Shown here: piece after piece, positions 26,773 through 35,291 of the stretch
How the letters are laid out: each line of letters begins with the position of its first letter
Position numbering within the stretch: the first letter of the stretch is position 1
DNA from: Burkholderiales bacterium
Lineage (GTDB): Bacteria; Pseudomonadota; Gammaproteobacteria; Burkholderiales; JAEUOS01
Assembly (NCBI GenBank): GCA_947473125.1
Contig: CANJDH010000002.1
Span: 45,364 to 109,363, forward strand
Reading direction: 5' to 3'
DNA: 64,000 nt
Made by a program: the position numbers and the translations under genes
Notes under the pieces: generated by a model
Database searches by the model: none
Told to the model about the DNA's origin: nothing
What the model saw: only the letters and a program-made list of their open reading frames with translations

Positions 26773-27969
26773 CTAGGCTGCGAGGCCCCGCGCCAAGTCG
26801 GCCTGAACGTCAGCGGCGTTTTCAAGGCCCACCGAGACGCGCAACAAGCCTTCGCCGATCCCGGCCGCCTCGCGCGCTTCCTTGCTGATGCGGCCATGGG
26901 TGGTGCTGGCCGGATGGGTGATGGTGCTCTTGGTGTCACCGACGTTGGCGGTGATCGAAATCATTTTGGTCGCATCGACCACGCGCCAGGCCTCCTCGCG
27001 TCCTCCTTTGACGACAAACGACACGACTGCACCCGCGAGAAATTCACCACTCGCTGATTGCTGGCGTTTCGCCAATTCAAATTGCGGATGCGATTCGAGC
27101 CCGGGATACAGCACCCGCTCGATCGCAGGATGCGCCTCGAGCCAGCGCGCCAGTTGCAGCGCGCGCTTCGATTGCGCCTCCATGCGAATCGACAGCGTCT
27201 CCATGCCTTTGAGCGCCACCCAGGCATTGAACGGGCTCATGGACGGCCCGGCAGTGCGCAGGAAGCCATAGACCTCGCCCATCACCAGCTGTTTGGAACC
27301 CACCACGGCGCCACCGACAATGCGGCCGTGGCCGTCGAGGAACTTGGTGGCCGAGTGGATCACGAGGTCGGCGCCAAACTCCACGGGGCGCTGGATTGCC
27401 GGCGTACAAAAACAGTTGTCGACAACGAACAAGGCGCCGGCGTTGGTCGCGACCTGCTTCAAGGCCGCCATGTCCGACACTTCCATGGTCGGGTTGGACG
27501 GCGTCTCGACGAACAGCATTCTGGTGTTCGGTTTGACCGCCGCGGCCCATGCGCTCGGGTCAGTGGCTGACACAAAGGTCGTGTCCACCCCGAACTTGCG
27601 CAGATTCTTGTCGAACAGCGTGATCACGCTGCCGAACACGCTGTGCGAGCAGATCACATGGTCGCCGGCCCTGAGAAGGGCCATCGCCGCGGTCAGCACC
27701 GCCGACATACCGGAACTGGTGGCAACGCAGCTTTCCATGCCTTCGAGGGCCGCGAGACGGTCCTGGAACATCGAGACGGTCGGGTTGGTGAAGCGCGAAT
27801 AGACGTTGCCGTCGAGCTCACCGGAAAAGCGCTTGGCAGCGACCGCCGCGCTTTCGTGCACAAAACTGGAGGTCAGGTACAGCGCCTCCGAGTTTTCATT
27901 GAAGTTGCTGCGTTGCTGGCCGGCGCGTACTGCGCGGGTGTCAAAACCGTATTCGTCGTGTTCGCTCAT
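26773..27969 (-). CDS. metZ: O-succinylhomoserine sulfhydrylase MetZ
   Basis: The 398-residue PLP enzyme of the Cys/Met metabolism family begins with EYGFDTRAVRAGQQRS and has the PLP-binding lysine in VIHSATKFLDGHGRIVGG. It makes homocysteine from O-succinylhomoserine and sulfide. Position next to purF is typical for MetZ, which separates it from cystathionine synthases; substrate use is inferred. The leader (27970-28120) holds a SAM-II-type riboswitch and terminator, so expression should fall when S-adenosylmethionine is abundant. Confidence 0.92.
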   Translation of the reverse strand: MSEHDEYGFDTRAVRAGQQRSNFNENSEALYLTSSFVHESAAVAAKRFSGELDGNVYSRFTNPTVSMFQDRLAALEGMESCVATSSGMSAVLTAAMALLRAGDHVICSHSVFGSVITLFDKNLRKFGVDTTFVSATDPSAWAAAVKPNTRMLFVETPSNPTMEVSDMAALKQVATNAGALFVVDNCFCTPAIQRPVEFGADLVIHSATKFLDGHGRIVGGAVVGSKQLVMGEVYGFLRTAGPSMSPFNAWVALKGMETLSIRMEAQSKRALQLARWLEAHPAIERVLYPGLESHPQFELAKRQQSASGEFLAGAVVSFVVKGGREEAWRVVDATKMISITANVGDTKSTITHPASTTHGRISKEAREAAGIGEGLLRVSVGLENAADVQADLARGLAA

Positions 27970-27986
27970 GTGGTGGCCCGAAAATG

Positions 27987-28023
27987 AAAAACCCGCTTCA
28001 GCTTAGCTTCGCCAAAACGGGTT
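27987..28023 (-). terminator. Riboswitch-controlled intrinsic terminator in the metZ leader
   Basis: On the minus strand AACCCG (28023-28018) pairs with CGGGTT (27995-27990), followed by three more Ts, which gives a run of five. The interior has further pairing potential. It ends about 18 bases before the metZ start. The segment AAGCTGAAGC (28004-27995), spanning part of its 3' arm, is perfectly complementary to the aptamer loop segment GCTTCAGCTT (28079-28070), which offers a mutually exclusive antiterminator. Confidence 0.75.
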
Positions 28024-28040
28024 CAAGAATTTCTTCAACT

Positions 28041-28091
28041 CGCTTTAGCCGTATTTATCAAGCGCCCGCAAGCTGAAGCTCAAATCGGCGC
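28041..28091 (-). promoter_or_regulatory. SAM-II (metA-type) riboswitch aptamer upstream of metZ
   Basis: Read on the minus strand from 28091, the sequence has GCGCC (28091-28087) pairing with GGCGC (28066-28062) as stem P1. It also has the conserved blocks GATTTGAGC, GCTTGC, TGATAAAT and GCTAAAGC in the order and spacing of the SAM-II motif as recalled from the alphaproteobacterial metA/metX family. The AGC in the loop and GCT in the 3' block could form the pseudoknot. Placement before a homocysteine-synthesis gene and a terminator fits SAM feedback. Confidence 0.82.
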
Positions 28092-28122
28092 AGACAAAGT
28101 ATACCGAAATCCGGAAATTCTA

Positions 28123-28151
28123 CCAAGAACGGCTCTGGGAGCCATTCTTGG
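28123..28151 (-). terminator. Stem-loop after purF
   Basis: On the minus strand CCAAGAATGGCTC and GAGCCGTTCTTGG form a 13-bp stem with one mismatch and a three-base loop, 16 bases after the purF stop codon. There is no long T run. Part of it (GAATGGCTCCCA) also occurs beside the dispersed repeat at 57588-57599. Confidence 0.65.
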
Positions 28152-28167
28152 CGCCTATGCCGACGGG

Positions 28168-29685
28168 TCAGGCGGTTGCCAGGTTGAGACCCATTTGCGG
28201 CTCGTCTTCGTCGCCGCTGCTGTCGCGATGCTGGTCGCGCTGGGTTTCGATGCCCGACAAGTACTCGCTCGAGACATCTCCGGTGATGTAGTGCCCCGAG
28301 AAACAGGAGCTTTCAAAGCTCACCAGTTTCGGGTTCAGTTCGCGCACCGCACGTTCGAGCGCGTCGAGATCCTGGTAAATGAGTTCATCAGCGCCGATCT
28401 CACGCGCCACTTCGGCTTCGTCGCGATCGCTCGCAATCAACTCGTGGCGCGTCGGCATGTCGATGCCGTAGACGTTGGCAAAGCGCACCGGTGGCGCGCT
28501 CGATGCAAAAAACACCTTGTTGGCACCGGCTTCGCGCGCCATGTTGACGATCTCGCGGCTGGTAGTGCCGCGCACGATCGAGTCGTCAACGATCAATACA
28601 TTCTTGCCCTTGAACTCGACGCCGATCGCATTGAGTTTCTGGCGCACCGATTTCTTGCGCACCGCCTGACCCGGCATGATGAAGGTACGCCCGATGTAGC
28701 GATTCTTGATGAAGCCCTCGCGGTAATCGAGGTTGAGCTTCATCGCCAGTTGCATCGCCGAGGGGCGCGACGAATCGGGGATCGGCATCACCACGTCAAT
28801 CTGCGACGTCAGCCCCAGGGCATTCACTTTCTCGGCGAGAAACTCGCCAAGCTTCAACCTTGCGGCGTATACCGATACGCCATCCATGTGCGAATCGGGC
28901 CGCGCCAGATACACATACTCGAAGATGCATGGGTTGAGCGAGTGGGTCTTGGCGCACTGCTGCTCGGACATGATGCCGTCCATGTCGATGTATACGGCTT
29001 CGCCGGGTTCGATATCGCGCACGAACTCAAAGCCGAGGCCCTCAAGCGCCACGGATTCGGAAGCCACCATGTAATCGGTGCGTCCGTCATGATCCCAGCG
29101 CCCCAAACAGAGCGGGCGAATGCCGAACGGGTCGCGAAAAGCGAGCAGCCCATAGCCGGCGATCATTGCCACCACCGCGTAGGCCCCTTTGACACGCTCG
29201 TGAACGCGCGAGACAGTCTGGAAAATGGCCGATGTATCGAGGCGAAAATTGCGCGTGTGCTTTTCGAGCTCATGTGCCAGCACGTTGAGCAGAACTTCAG
29301 AGTCGGAATCGGTGTTGATGTGGCGCAGATCCTGCCGGAACATGTCCTGGGTCAGGGCCGCCGTATTGGTCAGGTTGCCGTTGTGCACCAGCGTGATACC
29401 AAACGGTGAATTGACATAGAACGGCTGCGCCAGTGCCGGGTTGTTGGACGATCCGGACGTAGGATAACGGCAATGCGCCAGGCCCATGGTGCCCGGCAGG
29501 TCACGCATGTTGCGCGTGCGAAATACGTCGCGCACCAGGCCCATGCCCTTGTGCATGTAAAAGGTCTTACCGTTCGCGGTGGCGATGCCGGCGGCGTCCT
29601 GGCCGCGATGCTGGAGCAGGAGCAACCCGTCGTAAAGAAGCTGATTGACCGGGTCCTGCGAGACGACGCCTACGATTCCGCACAT
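28168..29685 (-). CDS. purF: Amidophosphoribosyltransferase PurF
   Basis: The 505-residue enzyme starts MCGIVGVVSQDPV, with Cys2 as the glutaminase nucleophile after Met removal. It has the N-terminal amidotransferase domain (to about 235) and the phosphoribosyltransferase domain with the PRPP loop in VLIVDDSIVRGTTSREIV. It makes 5-phosphoribosylamine, the first committed step of purine synthesis. Length and order (cvpA upstream, metZ downstream) are standard for this lineage. Confidence 0.97.
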   Translation of the reverse strand: MCGIVGVVSQDPVNQLLYDGLLLLQHRGQDAAGIATANGKTFYMHKGMGLVRDVFRTRNMRDLPGTMGLAHCRYPTSGSSNNPALAQPFYVNSPFGITLVHNGNLTNTAALTQDMFRQDLRHINTDSDSEVLLNVLAHELEKHTRNFRLDTSAIFQTVSRVHERVKGAYAVVAMIAGYGLLAFRDPFGIRPLCLGRWDHDGRTDYMVASESVALEGLGFEFVRDIEPGEAVYIDMDGIMSEQQCAKTHSLNPCIFEYVYLARPDSHMDGVSVYAARLKLGEFLAEKVNALGLTSQIDVVMPIPDSSRPSAMQLAMKLNLDYREGFIKNRYIGRTFIMPGQAVRKKSVRQKLNAIGVEFKGKNVLIVDDSIVRGTTSREIVNMAREAGANKVFFASSAPPVRFANVYGIDMPTRHELIASDRDEAEVAREIGADELIYQDLDALERAVRELNPKLVSFESSCFSGHYITGDVSSEYLSGIETQRDQHRDSSGDEDEPQMGLNLATA

Positions 29686-29722
29686 GGTGCGCTCTTTCAG
29701 GCCTGAAGGCCGATCGTGTAAG

Positions 29723-30211
29723 TCAGAATTTTACCTTGCCGGTGATGTCGGCGGGGAGAAAAGGCAGGAGAGTATCGACCGCCGCTTCGGCGAGCGGACT
29801 CAACAGCGCGTCCTTCCAGACGTCCATTTGTGGCAAACGGGTCATGCCTGCCACCATGACCAGCGCCAGGACAATCAACACGCCGCGTGCCAGCCCAAAC
29901 AGGCCTCCCAGTCCGCGGTCAGCCAGTTCGAGACCGGCCGCCGCAATAGCCCGCAGGATGCCCCAATTGACCAGCGACATCGTCAACGCACCGCCCAGCA
30001 GCAGCAGCAGAAAGGCCACGATCAGGCGCAGCGCCGGGTGCCCGACCACGGCGGGCAACAGCGCAGCAACATCGCCCGAAAACAGGCTCGCCACGACAAA
30101 CGCCGCCACCCAGCCGATCAGGGAAAGGATTTCCCGCACCAGCCCGCGCATCACCGAAATGACGATCGAGACCAGCAAAATGGCGAGAACGACGTAGTCG
30201 AACCAGGTCAT
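29723..30211 (-). CDS. cvpA: CvpA family membrane protein
   Basis: The start is set at the ATG 30211-30209, giving 162 residues with four membrane helices and the CvpA pattern MTWFDYVVLAILLVSIVISV and RGLVREILSLIGWV. In E. coli CvpA is needed for colicin V production and for normal envelope behaviour; the molecular role is unsettled. It lies between the SPOR-domain gene and purF, a conserved arrangement. The frame extends upstream, but that part lies inside the SPOR gene and shows no family similarity. Confidence 0.9.
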   Translation of the reverse strand: MTWFDYVVLAILLVSIVISVMRGLVREILSLIGWVAAFVVASLFSGDVAALLPAVVGHPALRLIVAFLLLLLGGALTMSLVNWGILRAIAAAGLELADRGLGGLFGLARGVLIVLALVMVAGMTRLPQMDVWKDALLSPLAEAAVDTLLPFLPADITGKVKF

Positions 30212-30221
30212 GCGAAGGGCG

Positions 30222-30959
30222 TCACCTGGTGACGACGACTGCGCCGCCAAACCCGAGGCCCTTGATCTGCTCACGCGCGGCCTCGGCCGACTCCTTGCCG
30301 GCAAACGGCCCGGCGCGGACCCGCGTCCGCTCACCATCCTTGGTGTCGAGTTTTTCCGTGTAGGTCTTGATGCCAGCGGCAGAGAGTTTGTCGCGCGCCT
30401 CCTTGATTTTGTCGTCGCTGGCAAACGCGCCCACCTGCACCGCAAATGCGCCGCTGGCCGCAGCCTTGTCGCCCGGTTTCGCAGCTTTCGAGACATCCAC
30501 CTTTGCATTGAGGATCGCCGCAGCACGCTTTTCTTCGGCAAGTTCCTGCGGCGCACGTTGTGCCTCGGCTTTGGGTGCAGGGGCCGGCGGTGCCTTGGTG
30601 TCTGGTTTTGGCACAGCCTTGGAATCGGTCAACGATTCTGCCTTGGCTTGCGGCTTGCCTTCCGTCTTGCCGTCGTCCCCGGCATCGCTACCGGAAGCAT
30701 TTGCGGGCGTCGTAGTCGGCTTGACCTTGGCATCCTGTGCCGGCGGCGTGGCAATCGCCCCCGCACCTTTGGCAACTGCGGCGTCCTTGTTTGGTATCTG
30801 GATCGAAATGTCGGCGTCAAGCGGCTTTTTCTCCGCATCAAACACCATCGGCAATACGATCACCGCGAGCAACACCAGGGCAATGGCGCCGATCAGGCGG
30901 CGCCGCGCCTGCCGTTTGAGGGTCGAGTCTTCAGCTTTGAGTTCGCCTTTGGTTGCCAT
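30222..30959 (-). CDS. SPOR-domain (DedD-like) inner-membrane protein
   Basis: The 245-residue protein has a short cytoplasmic N-terminus with QARRRLIGAIALV, one membrane helix (about 20-42), a long Ala/Lys/Pro-rich periplasmic linker (about 50-165) and a C-terminal SPOR domain (about 168-245) with FAVQVGAFASDDKIKEARD. SPOR domains bind denuded glycan at the division septum. The folC-SPOR-cvpA-purF context matches dedD of gammaproteobacteria. Confidence 0.88.
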   Translation of the reverse strand: MATKGELKAEDSTLKRQARRRLIGAIALVLLAVIVLPMVFDAEKKPLDADISIQIPNKDAAVAKGAGAIATPPAQDAKVKPTTTPANASGSDAGDDGKTEGKPQAKAESLTDSKAVPKPDTKAPPAPAPKAEAQRAPQELAEEKRAAAILNAKVDVSKAAKPGDKAAASGAFAVQVGAFASDDKIKEARDKLSAAGIKTYTEKLDTKDGERTRVRAGPFAGKESAEAAREQIKGLGFGGAVVVTR

Positions 30960-30963
30960 GCGT

Positions 30964-32277
30964 TCAGGTCGCTTTCAGGACGTGCATTACGTCAGCCACC
31001 GTAAGGAAGGAGCCGAACACCAAAATTCTATCACCCTCACCCGCGCATTCCAGTGCAGCCAGATAGGCAAGCGACGGATTGTCGTGCAAGCTGACCTCGC
31101 CTTTGACACCGCTGCCCTTCAAAATCTCCGCCAACGCAGCGGCGCTCAATCCACGCGGCCCCGGCAGAGACGCCAGGTGCCAGAAATCGACCTTGCCATC
31201 CAGCAATTTGACGACACCCGCAATGTCCTTGTCGCCGAGCATGCCCAGCACTGCACGCGTATAGGGTGCAAACCCGATATTCGACAGGTTCTCGGCCAGT
31301 ACACCCGCCGCATGCGGATTGTGCGCGACATCCAGAATCACCATCGGTCGCCCCGGAATCAGCTGGAAACGTCCTGGCCACTCGACGGCCAGCAAACCCT
31401 CGCGAATCGCCTGCATCGACACCGGGATGCGTTCGCGCAAGGTTTCAAGTGCAGCTAAAGCAGCAGAAGCATTGAGCAGTTGGTTGGCACCGCGCAATGC
31501 CGGATAGGACAAACCGTTGCGGGTTACGGGTGCACTATCCGCTCCTTGCGCCGCACCCGCTCCGGGATGGAACCAGAATTTCCACTGCTGTTTGTCGCCT
31601 GCATAACCGAAATCGTGGCCCACCCGCATCAGGTGGGCGCCAATCCGCTCCGCCACGTCCAGCACGCTTTGCGGGGGCACCGGTTCAGACACGATCGCGG
31701 GCTTGCTGGCACGAAACACATGCGCCTTCTCCCAGCCGATTTTTTCACGCGTGTCGCCGAGGTAAGCCTGGTGGTCCAGGTCAACGCTGGTCAGGATCGC
31801 GCAATCAGCGTCGACCAGGTTGACCGCATCGAGGCGGCCCCCGAGGCCGACTTCCAGGATTACGCAGTCCGAGGCAGATTCGGAAAATAGGTGCAAGGCG
31901 GCCAGGGTGGTGAATTCAAAATAAGTCAATTGCACATCGCCGGCGCGCAGGCGCGCATGCTCCACAAACTCGAAGGCGCCTGCCAAAGCACGGTCGTCGA
32001 CCTCTGCGCCGTCTATGCGAATACGCTCGTTGAAGCGGATCAGGTGCGGCGAGGTGTAGAGCCCGGTGCGATAGCGTGCGGCGCGCAGCATGGCTTCGAG
32101 CATTGCACAAGTGGAGCCCTTGCCGTTGGTACCGGCTACGGTGACCACCGGGCAGCGCAAACCGATGCCCAGTTCCTGGGCCACCACGCGCACACGATCC
32201 AGACCCATGTCGATGGTATTCGGGTGCAGGCCTTCGATATACGCCAGCCAGTCCGGCAAGGTCGAGAGCCGGTTCAC
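30964..32277 (-). CDS. folC: Folylpolyglutamate synthase / dihydrofolate synthase
   Basis: The product (437 residues) has the P-loop VTVAGTNGKGSTCAMLEA and later Mur-ligase-type motifs such as DCAILTSVDLDHQAYLG and VILDVAHNPHAA. It adds glutamate to dihydropteroate and folates. The start is set at the GTG 32277-32275, whose GTGA overlaps the stop of the upstream hydrolase gene; this gives the usual N-terminus NRLSTLPDWLAYIEGLHP. In related genomes accD lies directly upstream; here it is 8.5 kb away. Confidence 0.94.
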   Translation of the reverse strand: MNRLSTLPDWLAYIEGLHPNTIDMGLDRVRVVAQELGIGLRCPVVTVAGTNGKGSTCAMLEAMLRAARYRTGLYTSPHLIRFNERIRIDGAEVDDRALAGAFEFVEHARLRAGDVQLTYFEFTTLAALHLFSESASDCVILEVGLGGRLDAVNLVDADCAILTSVDLDHQAYLGDTREKIGWEKAHVFRASKPAIVSEPVPPQSVLDVAERIGAHLMRVGHDFGYAGDKQQWKFWFHPGAGAAQGADSAPVTRNGLSYPALRGANQLLNASAALAALETLRERIPVSMQAIREGLLAVEWPGRFQLIPGRPMVILDVAHNPHAAGVLAENLSNIGFAPYTRAVLGMLGDKDIAGVVKLLDGKVDFWHLASLPGPRGLSAAALAEILKGSGVKGEVSLHDNPSLAYLAALECAGEGDRILVFGSFLTVADVMHVLKAT

Positions 32278-32927
32278 GCAGCGCTCCCCAGAGCCCGGTC
32301 GGAAACGTAGGGGTTGGTGGCGCGTTCCGCGCCAAAGGTGGACATGGGCCCGTGCCCCGGCACGAATCTCACATCGTCTCCCAGCGGCCACAACTTGTCG
32401 CGAATCGAGGCAATCAACTGGGCGTGGTTGCCGCGTGGAAAATCAGTGCGCCCGATCGAGCCGGCAAACAGCACGTCGCCGACCAACGCCAACCGGTCCG
32501 CCGCAGAGAAAAAAATGACATGCCCCGGCGTATGGCCGGGGCAATGGCGCACGTCGAGTTTTACCTTTCCCACCTGCACCGTGTCGCCATCTTCGAGCCA
32601 GCGGTCCGGTGCGAATGGCTCCACCGGCGGGAAGCCGAACATGCGCGCCTGCATCACCAGTTGGTCGATCCAGAAGGCTTCGTCACGCTGCGGCCCCTCA
32701 ATCGGAACGCCGTGGCGCACTGCCAATTCGTGGGTACCGGCGCAATGGTCGAGGTGCCCGTGCGTGAGCAGGATTTTTTCGAGCGCGACCCCTTGGCGTG
32801 CCAATTCCGCCTCAATCAGGTCAAGGTCGCCTCCCGGATCGACCACGGCGCCACGACCGGTGTGCTCGCAAATGAGCACCGAGCAGTTCTGGGCGAACTG
32901 GGTTACTGGAATAACGATGCTTTTCAA
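32274..32927 (-). CDS. Metallo-beta-lactamase-fold hydrolase, glyoxalase II-like (YcbL/GloC type)
   Basis: The 217-residue protein carries the binuclear zinc motif THGHLDH (His56, His58, Asp60, His61), then CPGHTPGH, LVGDVLFAGSIGRTD and a final VPGHGP. It resembles YcbL/GloC, which hydrolyses S-D-lactoylglutathione; it lacks the long C-terminal domain of classical GloB. Its TGA overlaps the folC GTG. The substrate is inferred only. Confidence 0.85.
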   Translation of the reverse strand: MKSIVIPVTQFAQNCSVLICEHTGRGAVVDPGGDLDLIEAELARQGVALEKILLTHGHLDHCAGTHELAVRHGVPIEGPQRDEAFWIDQLVMQARMFGFPPVEPFAPDRWLEDGDTVQVGKVKLDVRHCPGHTPGHVIFFSAADRLALVGDVLFAGSIGRTDFPRGNHAQLIASIRDKLWPLGDDVRFVPGHGPMSTFGAERATNPYVSDRALGSAA

Positions 32928-32988
32928 CGGCCATCTCCGCAGACGATGTGGTCAAAGCGGCGTTGATTGCCTCGCGGGGCGGCAGACA

Positions 32989-33011
32989 CGCGACGGCACC
33001 GGTGCGTCGCG
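32989..33011 (-). other. Hairpin in the purD-hydrolase gap
   Basis: CGCGACGGCACC (32989-33000) and GGTGCGTCGCG (33001-33011) form an 11-bp stem with one bulged base and almost no loop. It lies 149 bases after the purD stop on the same strand. It lacks a T run and could be a processing site or weak terminator. The 232-base gap (32928-33159) holds no convincing gene; open frames there have poor coding character. Confidence 0.4.
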
Positions 33012-33159
33012 CCGACGAGGTTCGACTGCTTGAGGCGAAATACGGTACGGCATCGGCACAGGCATGCGGACGACCGGCGGCACCTGTCGCTACGGCGCTG
33101 GGCGGCGCGGCGATGAAGTTCGCGGAACGGTCGAGCCGGGAATGGCGGCAAGTTAGGCG

Positions 33160-34470
33160 TCAGCCCTTGACTGTGCCGCGCGGCGTACCGACAATCGCAC
33201 GATAGCCGATATCGCGGCGAAACTGCATGCCGTCAAAACGAATCGGCTCGAGCAGCTCATAGGCGTTGCGCTGCGCCATCTTGACGCTGTCACCCAGCGC
33301 CGTCACGCACAACACGCGCCCGCCGGCAGTGCGCATCACGTCGCCATCGCGCACCGTGCCGGCATGGAAGACGATGGCTTCGGCCACCGCATCCATCGAT
33401 GTGCCAGGTCGCGGCAGGCCTGTGATCAGGTCTCCTTTACGCGGCGTCTCGGGATAGTTGTGGGCTGCCATCACCACGCCGAGCGCAGCGCGCCTGTCCC
33501 ACTCCACTTCGATCGTGTCGAGGGTGCCGGCTACTGCATGCTCGAATATCTCCAGCAGGTTGCTCTTGAGGCGCAGCATGATCGGCTGGGTTTCCGGGTC
33601 GCCCATCCGGCAGTTGAACTCCAGCGTCCTGGCGTGCCCGGCGGCATCGATCATCAAACCCGCATAGAGGAAGCCGGTGAACACAATGCCGTCCTTCGCC
33701 ATGCCGTGCACCGTCGGCAGTATGATGTGGCGCATCACGTCGGCATGAATCTTCGGCGTCACTACGGGAGCCGGAGAATACGCCCCCATGCCGCCGGTGT
33801 TCGGGCCTTCGTCGCCATCCCTGAGACGCTTGTGGTCCTGGCTGGTGGCGAGGGCCAGCACGTGCTGGCCGTCCACCATGACGATGAAGCTGGCTTCTTC
33901 GCCGACCAGGAATTCTTCGATCACGACGCGCGCACCGGCATCACCCATCTTGTTGTCCAGCAGCATCATGTCGATGGCGGCGTGCGCATCGGCAAGGTTC
34001 ATCGCCACCACCACGCCCTTGCCCGCCGCCAGGCCGTCGGCTTTGACCACGATCGGGGCACCGTGCCGGTCCACGTAGGCATGCGCCGCCACCGGATCGG
34101 CAAAAGTTTCGTACGCGGCTGTCGGAATACCATGGCGCTTCATGAAGGCCTTGGCGAAATCCTTTGAGCTTTCCAGTTGCGCGGCCGCCTTGGTCGGCCC
34201 AAAAATTTTCAGCCCGCGCGCCCGGAACACGTCGACAATGCCGGCCGCAAGCGGCGTCTCGGGGCCTACCACCGTCAGATAGATATGTTCGCTCTGTGCG
34301 AAATCGGCAAGCTTGTCGATGTCGGTAATCGGCAGGTTTTCGAGGTTCTGCTCAAGCGCCGTGCCGCCGTTGCCGGGCGCGACATACACAACCTGCACAC
34401 GCGGCGATTGCGCCAGTTTCCATGCCAGTGCATGTTCGCGCCCGCCCGATCCCACCACCAGTAGTTTCAC
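33160..34470 (-). CDS. purD: Phosphoribosylamine-glycine ligase PurD
   Basis: The 436-residue ATP-grasp enzyme has an N-terminal domain with LLVVGSGGREHALAWKL, the ATP-grasp region with IVVKADGLAAGKGVVVA and EEFLVGEEASFI, and a C-terminal domain with LEFNCRMGDPETQP. It makes glycinamide ribonucleotide, the step after PurF. Note the conserved FNCRMGDPE where many enzymes have FNVRFGDPE; this Cys/Met variant is also known in other betaproteobacteria as far as I recall. It lies 14 bases after yebC. Confidence 0.96.
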   Translation of the reverse strand: MKLLVVGSGGREHALAWKLAQSPRVQVVYVAPGNGGTALEQNLENLPITDIDKLADFAQSEHIYLTVVGPETPLAAGIVDVFRARGLKIFGPTKAAAQLESSKDFAKAFMKRHGIPTAAYETFADPVAAHAYVDRHGAPIVVKADGLAAGKGVVVAMNLADAHAAIDMMLLDNKMGDAGARVVIEEFLVGEEASFIVMVDGQHVLALATSQDHKRLRDGDEGPNTGGMGAYSPAPVVTPKIHADVMRHIILPTVHGMAKDGIVFTGFLYAGLMIDAAGHARTLEFNCRMGDPETQPIMLRLKSNLLEIFEHAVAGTLDTIEVEWDRRAALGVVMAAHNYPETPRKGDLITGLPRPGTSMDAVAEAIVFHAGTVRDGDVMRTAGGRVLCVTALGDSVKMAQRNAYELLEPIRFDGMQFRRDIGYRAIVGTPRGTVKG

Positions 34471-34484
34471 CTGATTGACTCCGG

Positions 34485-35210
34485 TTACTCGGACAACACG
34501 GCGGTGGTGTAAACCTCCTGCACGTCGTCACAATCCTCGATGGCATCGAGCAGTTTTTGCATCTTGACCGACTCATCGGCATTGAGTTCGGTGGCGCTCA
34601 GCGGTTTCATCGTCACTTCTGCGACTGCGGGTTTCAGGCCCGCCTGCTCCAGGCCTTTTTTGACCGTCTGAAAATCGGCAGGCGCGCACACCACCTCGAT
34701 CGACCCGTCGTCGTTGGCAATCACGTCTTCCGCGCCCGCCTCCAGCGCCGCTTCCATGACCTGATCTTCAGACAAGCCCGGCGCGAACAAAAACAGCCCG
34801 CAATGTTTGAACATGAATGCCACCGAACCGTCGGTGCCGAGGTTGCCGCCGTACTTGGAAAACGCGTGGCGCACTTCGGCTACGGTGCGGGTTCGGTTGT
34901 CGGTCATGCAATCAACCATTACCGCGGCACCGCCGGTGCCGTAGCCTTCGTAGCGGATTTCCTCGTAGTTGGCGCCGTCGAGTTCGCCGGCGCCGCGTTT
35001 CACAGCGCGTTCGACCGTATCCTTGGGCATGTTGGCGTCGGACGCCTTGTCGATCGCCAGGCGCAGGCGCGGGTTCATCCCGACATCGCTGCCCCCCATG
35101 CGTGAAGCGACCGTTATTTCCTTGATCAACCGGGTAAATATCTTGCCGCGCTTTTCATCCTGGCGCCCCTTGCGGTGCTGGATGTTGGCCCATTTCGAGT
35201 GCCCTGCCAT
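34485..35210 (-). CDS. yebC: YebC/PmpR family protein (TACO1-type)
   Basis: The 241-residue protein begins [20 protein letters not shown] and contains [14 protein letters not shown] and [19 protein letters not shown], all diagnostic of the family. Members have been described as transcription regulators and more recently as factors that relieve ribosome stalling on difficult sequences such as polyproline. It is the first gene of a minus-strand run with purD and is divergent from the HerA-like gene across 81 bases. Confidence 0.95.
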   Translation of the reverse strand: MAGHSKWANIQHRKGRQDEKRGKIFTRLIKEITVASRMGGSDVGMNPRLRLAIDKASDANMPKDTVERAVKRGAGELDGANYEEIRYEGYGTGGAAVMVDCMTDNRTRTVAEVRHAFSKYGGNLGTDGSVAFMFKHCGLFLFAPGLSEDQVMEAALEAGAEDVIANDDGSIEVVCAPADFQTVKKGLEQAGLKPAVAEVTMKPLSATELNADESVKMQKLLDAIEDCDDVQEVYTTAVLSE

Positions 35211-35291
35211 AGCTGAAAATTCCCTGAATGCGTGTCTGACTTGAATTGATTCTCGTAAACTCCGATTTTACCTTTTAGACGGAGCCTGGCC

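Noticed and set aside
28195..29409. 404-codon plus-strand frame opposite purF
   Set aside because: Mirror frame of purF with an Arg/His-rich product and no motif.
32120..32140. CCGTTGGTACCGG in folC, similar to the repeat core
   Set aside because: It is the reverse complement of the codons for the conserved GTNGKG loop; similarity is by coincidence of codons.
32948..33205. 85-codon plus-strand frame in the gap between purD and the hydrolase gene
   Set aside because: It overlaps the end of purD, lacks a ribosome site and resembles no family; the gap is better read as regulatory.
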